Of a stretch of 64,000 nt of DNA, positions 62,447 to 64,000 are shown in pieces. The translations under genes were made by a program, and so were the position numbers. Source of the stretch: G963662605 sp963662605 (GTDB lineage Bacteria; Bacteroidota; Ignavibacteria; Ignavibacteriales; Ignavibacteriaceae); assembly GCA_963662605.1 (NCBI GenBank), contig OY759785.1:2232001-2296000 (forward strand), read 5' to 3'. The stretch's first letter is position 1. Each line of letters starts with the position of its first letter. Below the pieces are notes generated by a model. The model was given only the letters and a program-made list of their open reading frames with translations, was not told where the DNA came from and searched no databases.

Positions 62447-64000
62447 TTAGTAACGCAGCGCACATTGCAGACTGTACTGTGCGAAATAGATATTCAGATC
62501 GCTCATCCGGCTTGTCTGTCCGGTAGCTTTAAGAGACAGGGATAGATGATTCAGTAATGTTGTTGTTATTGCTATAAAATACCTGCTGCCGTCATTATAC
62601 AGATGAGATGTCGTTACATATCCGGGGACTTCACCTTCGGCGACATAGAATCCGCTATCGTAATCATCGGAATTATAAAAATAAGCACGTCCGCAGACTG
62701 ATGTTGCAGTACTCAAATGCAACTTAGCTTGTATATATGAAACAAATCCCCGGTGCTGAGTTGTATCTTTAATCCGGGAAATACCTACGCGGCTCTTTAT
62801 GGTGAAATTGTTTGTCGCATTATATTCCAGATCATACCACGTCAGGAGATGAGAATATGTGCTCGCAGTTATATAAAAGTATCCCTTTCGAGCATATTCG
62901 TTTATAGAATATTTCAATCCGAATTTATGTTCGATTTTCTTTGTGCCTGCATAAGCCAAAGAACCAACATACTCTGTCCCGTGATAACATATGCCGAATT
63001 TATCGGGTTGTATCGTTCTGAAGTAATCGGCGTATAGATTACATAATAGTTTCTTATAGCCTATCCGGATACCCGAATAAAGACCTTCTTCACCAGCCGT
63101 CGTTTCAGAATTGCGAGAAAAAGCACTGCTGTGAAGACCCAGAAAGGAGGGTGCATAATTCCGGTAGGATATCGTCATTGATGTGGTTTCGACCGGAATA
63201 ATTTTAATGTTTGTAAGGAGCCCGTATTTGTTGTTGTTGCTGCCATATTCTCCGTTTACTGAAAGTGATTTCCCGGCGAAAGCATAAGAGAATGAACCGT
63301 TCAGTTTACTCTGTGGAATTCCAAGTTTTTGTGCAAAAGGAACTGAATACGAATCATACATCAACAGCAGTTTCAACTCATATGACCGGTAATTTGTGAA
63401 CGTAATAATACTGCCTGCTAGATTTTCTGTGGCAGCACTCTGCCTCGCTATTTCAAGTTTTGAGCGGTGATACCCGCTAAGACTGATATACGATATATAT
63501 GCACCGGTAGAATCAAAGGATGCATCAATTGATCGGTGTGAGAAAAAGCATTCAAATCTCAGATAATCATAATGCAAACCTATCGCTGCGCCCCGCATAA
63601 ATAACGATTCGGAAGTTCCTGAATGCTCCCGGACTCCGGTTCCGAATCCCATTTGCGGATTGGAAGCATTCATCGTGTTAATTTGTCTAAATGGCGCCCA
63701 AACAAGAAGTCCCTTGCCGAATTCAGTACTATAATCTCCGAGTAGTATATAATCGGTTCCAAAAATATTGTTAGCGCGGAAATAAAAACTCTTGTAGTCT
63801 GTTAAGTTCTTTTCCCCGGCATCTTTTTCAGTGCAAACTCCCATACTCAAAGAGTCACCATATTCCGCATGCAGTGAGGAATATGTTTTAAGTGCTTTTA
63901 AACCGCGCCCGTAAACATCATCCATTTGAGAGGAATTGATAGCTCTGGTAATCAGAGATATTTTTAGTGGCGAGGAACTACTTCTTTTTTCAAACTTCCT
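62447..64000 (-). CDS. Helix-hairpin-helix/outer-membrane barrel type protein, 5' end cut by the window
   Basis: The minus-strand frame stays open to the window edge, so the N-terminus is missing and the ATG at 63925 is probably internal: residues before it (PLKISLITRAINSSQ) continue the pattern. The remaining 517 residues look like an outer-membrane beta barrel, with alternating aromatic strands and a C-terminal YFAQYSLQCALRY. The segment SMGVCTEKDAGEK followed by GDYSTEFGKGLLVW resembles long Bacteroidota proteins annotated by an N-terminal ComEA-like helix-hairpin-helix; that part would lie outside. Function unknown. Confidence 0.65.
   Translation of the reverse strand, partial: RKFEKRSSSSPLKISLITRAINSSQMDDVYGRGLKALKTYSSLHAEYGDSLSMGVCTEKDAGEKNLTDYKSFYFRANNIFGTDYILLGDYSTEFGKGLLVWAPFRQINTMNASNPQMGFGTGVREHSGTSESLFMRGAAIGLHYDYLRFECFFSHRSIDASFDSTGAYISYISLSGYHRSKLEIARQSAATENLAGSIITFTNYRSYELKLLLMYDSYSVPFAQKLGIPQSKLNGSFSYAFAGKSLSVNGEYGSNNNKYGLLTNIKIIPVETTSMTISYRNYAPSFLGLHSSAFSRNSETTAGEEGLYSGIRIGYKKLLCNLYADYFRTIQPDKFGICYHGTEYVGSLAYAGTKKIEHKFGLKYSINEYARKGYFYITASTYSHLLTWYDLEYNATNNFTIKSRVGISRIKDTTQHRGFVSYIQAKLHLSTATSVCGRAYFYNSDDYDSGFYVAEGEVPGYVTTSHLYNDGSRYFIAITTTLLNHLSLSLKATGQTSRMSDLNIYFAQYSLQCALRY

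Overview
The window reads as a chromosomal segment of a Gram-negative member of the Bacteroidota/Chlorobi supergroup, most likely the Ignavibacteria or a close relative. The main clues are a fused LpxC-FabZ protein, two secreted proteins ending in the type IX secretion (T9SS) type A sorting domain with the SQNYPNPFNP-like motif, a fused CcoN-CcoO cytochrome oxidase subunit, a SusC-like TonB barrel, and promoters of the Bacteroidota type (TTTG, about 19-20 nt, TAnnTTTG). This lineage call is inference from gene content; no rRNA or tRNA gene is visible.

Layout. 1-3.7 kb: a truncated M1 aminopeptidase, a ferredoxin-like protein, YajQ and a PPK2 polyphosphate kinase. 3.8-14.8 kb: one long plus-strand operon for envelope biogenesis (lpxC-fabZ, lpxA, a LipM-like gene, panB, a seven-bladed propeller, heptose kinase and adenylyltransferase, tamB), closed by a bidirectional terminator shared with gdhA. 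16.5-28.4 kb: a minus-strand branched-chain amino acid operon ilvD-ilvB-ilvN-ilvC-leuB-leuA-leuC-leuD-cimA. 28.8-31.5 kb: a large T9SS-exported fibronectin-like protein. 31.6-36.5 kb: thrA-thrB-thrC. 36.7-47.6 kb: acyl-CoA synthetases, a cupin regulator, an ABC-F ATPase, a TonB receptor, and an acyl-CoA carboxylase with its biotin carrier. 47.7-50.8 kb: a cyclase/STAND-NTPase/TPR protein. 50.9-59.4 kb: the cbb3 oxidase cluster ccoI-S-NO-Q-P-G-H plus a SafE-like membrane protein. 59.4-64 kb: an NYN-domain protein, a T9SS chitinase-like protein, galE and a truncated helix-hairpin-helix/outer-membrane barrel protein.

The most interesting content is regulatory and lies outside the long genes. Both amino acid operons have a previously uncalled short leader gene. 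The thr leader (31659-31715) is 18 codons with eight Thr and two Ile, followed by mutually exclusive antiterminator and terminator hairpins. The ilv leader (28208-28369, minus) is 53 codons with a GTT x4 Val run and an Ile/Leu/Val-rich end, followed by competing stems before ilvD. These look like ribosome-stalling attenuators that would sense the products of the operons they precede.

A second discovery is a composite repeat of about 186 bp present twice (22921-23105 and 36534-36720). It is built of four hairpins that all share a CT-NN-AG apex, plus a terminal TAACCC/GGGTTA palindrome. Both copies lie just after the stop codon of an amino acid biosynthesis gene and in the same orientation relative to it. 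Stems are conserved while linkers have diverged. Also notable are an apparent ATT start codon on the M1 peptidase and a 9-bp inverted repeat at the carboxylase promoter.
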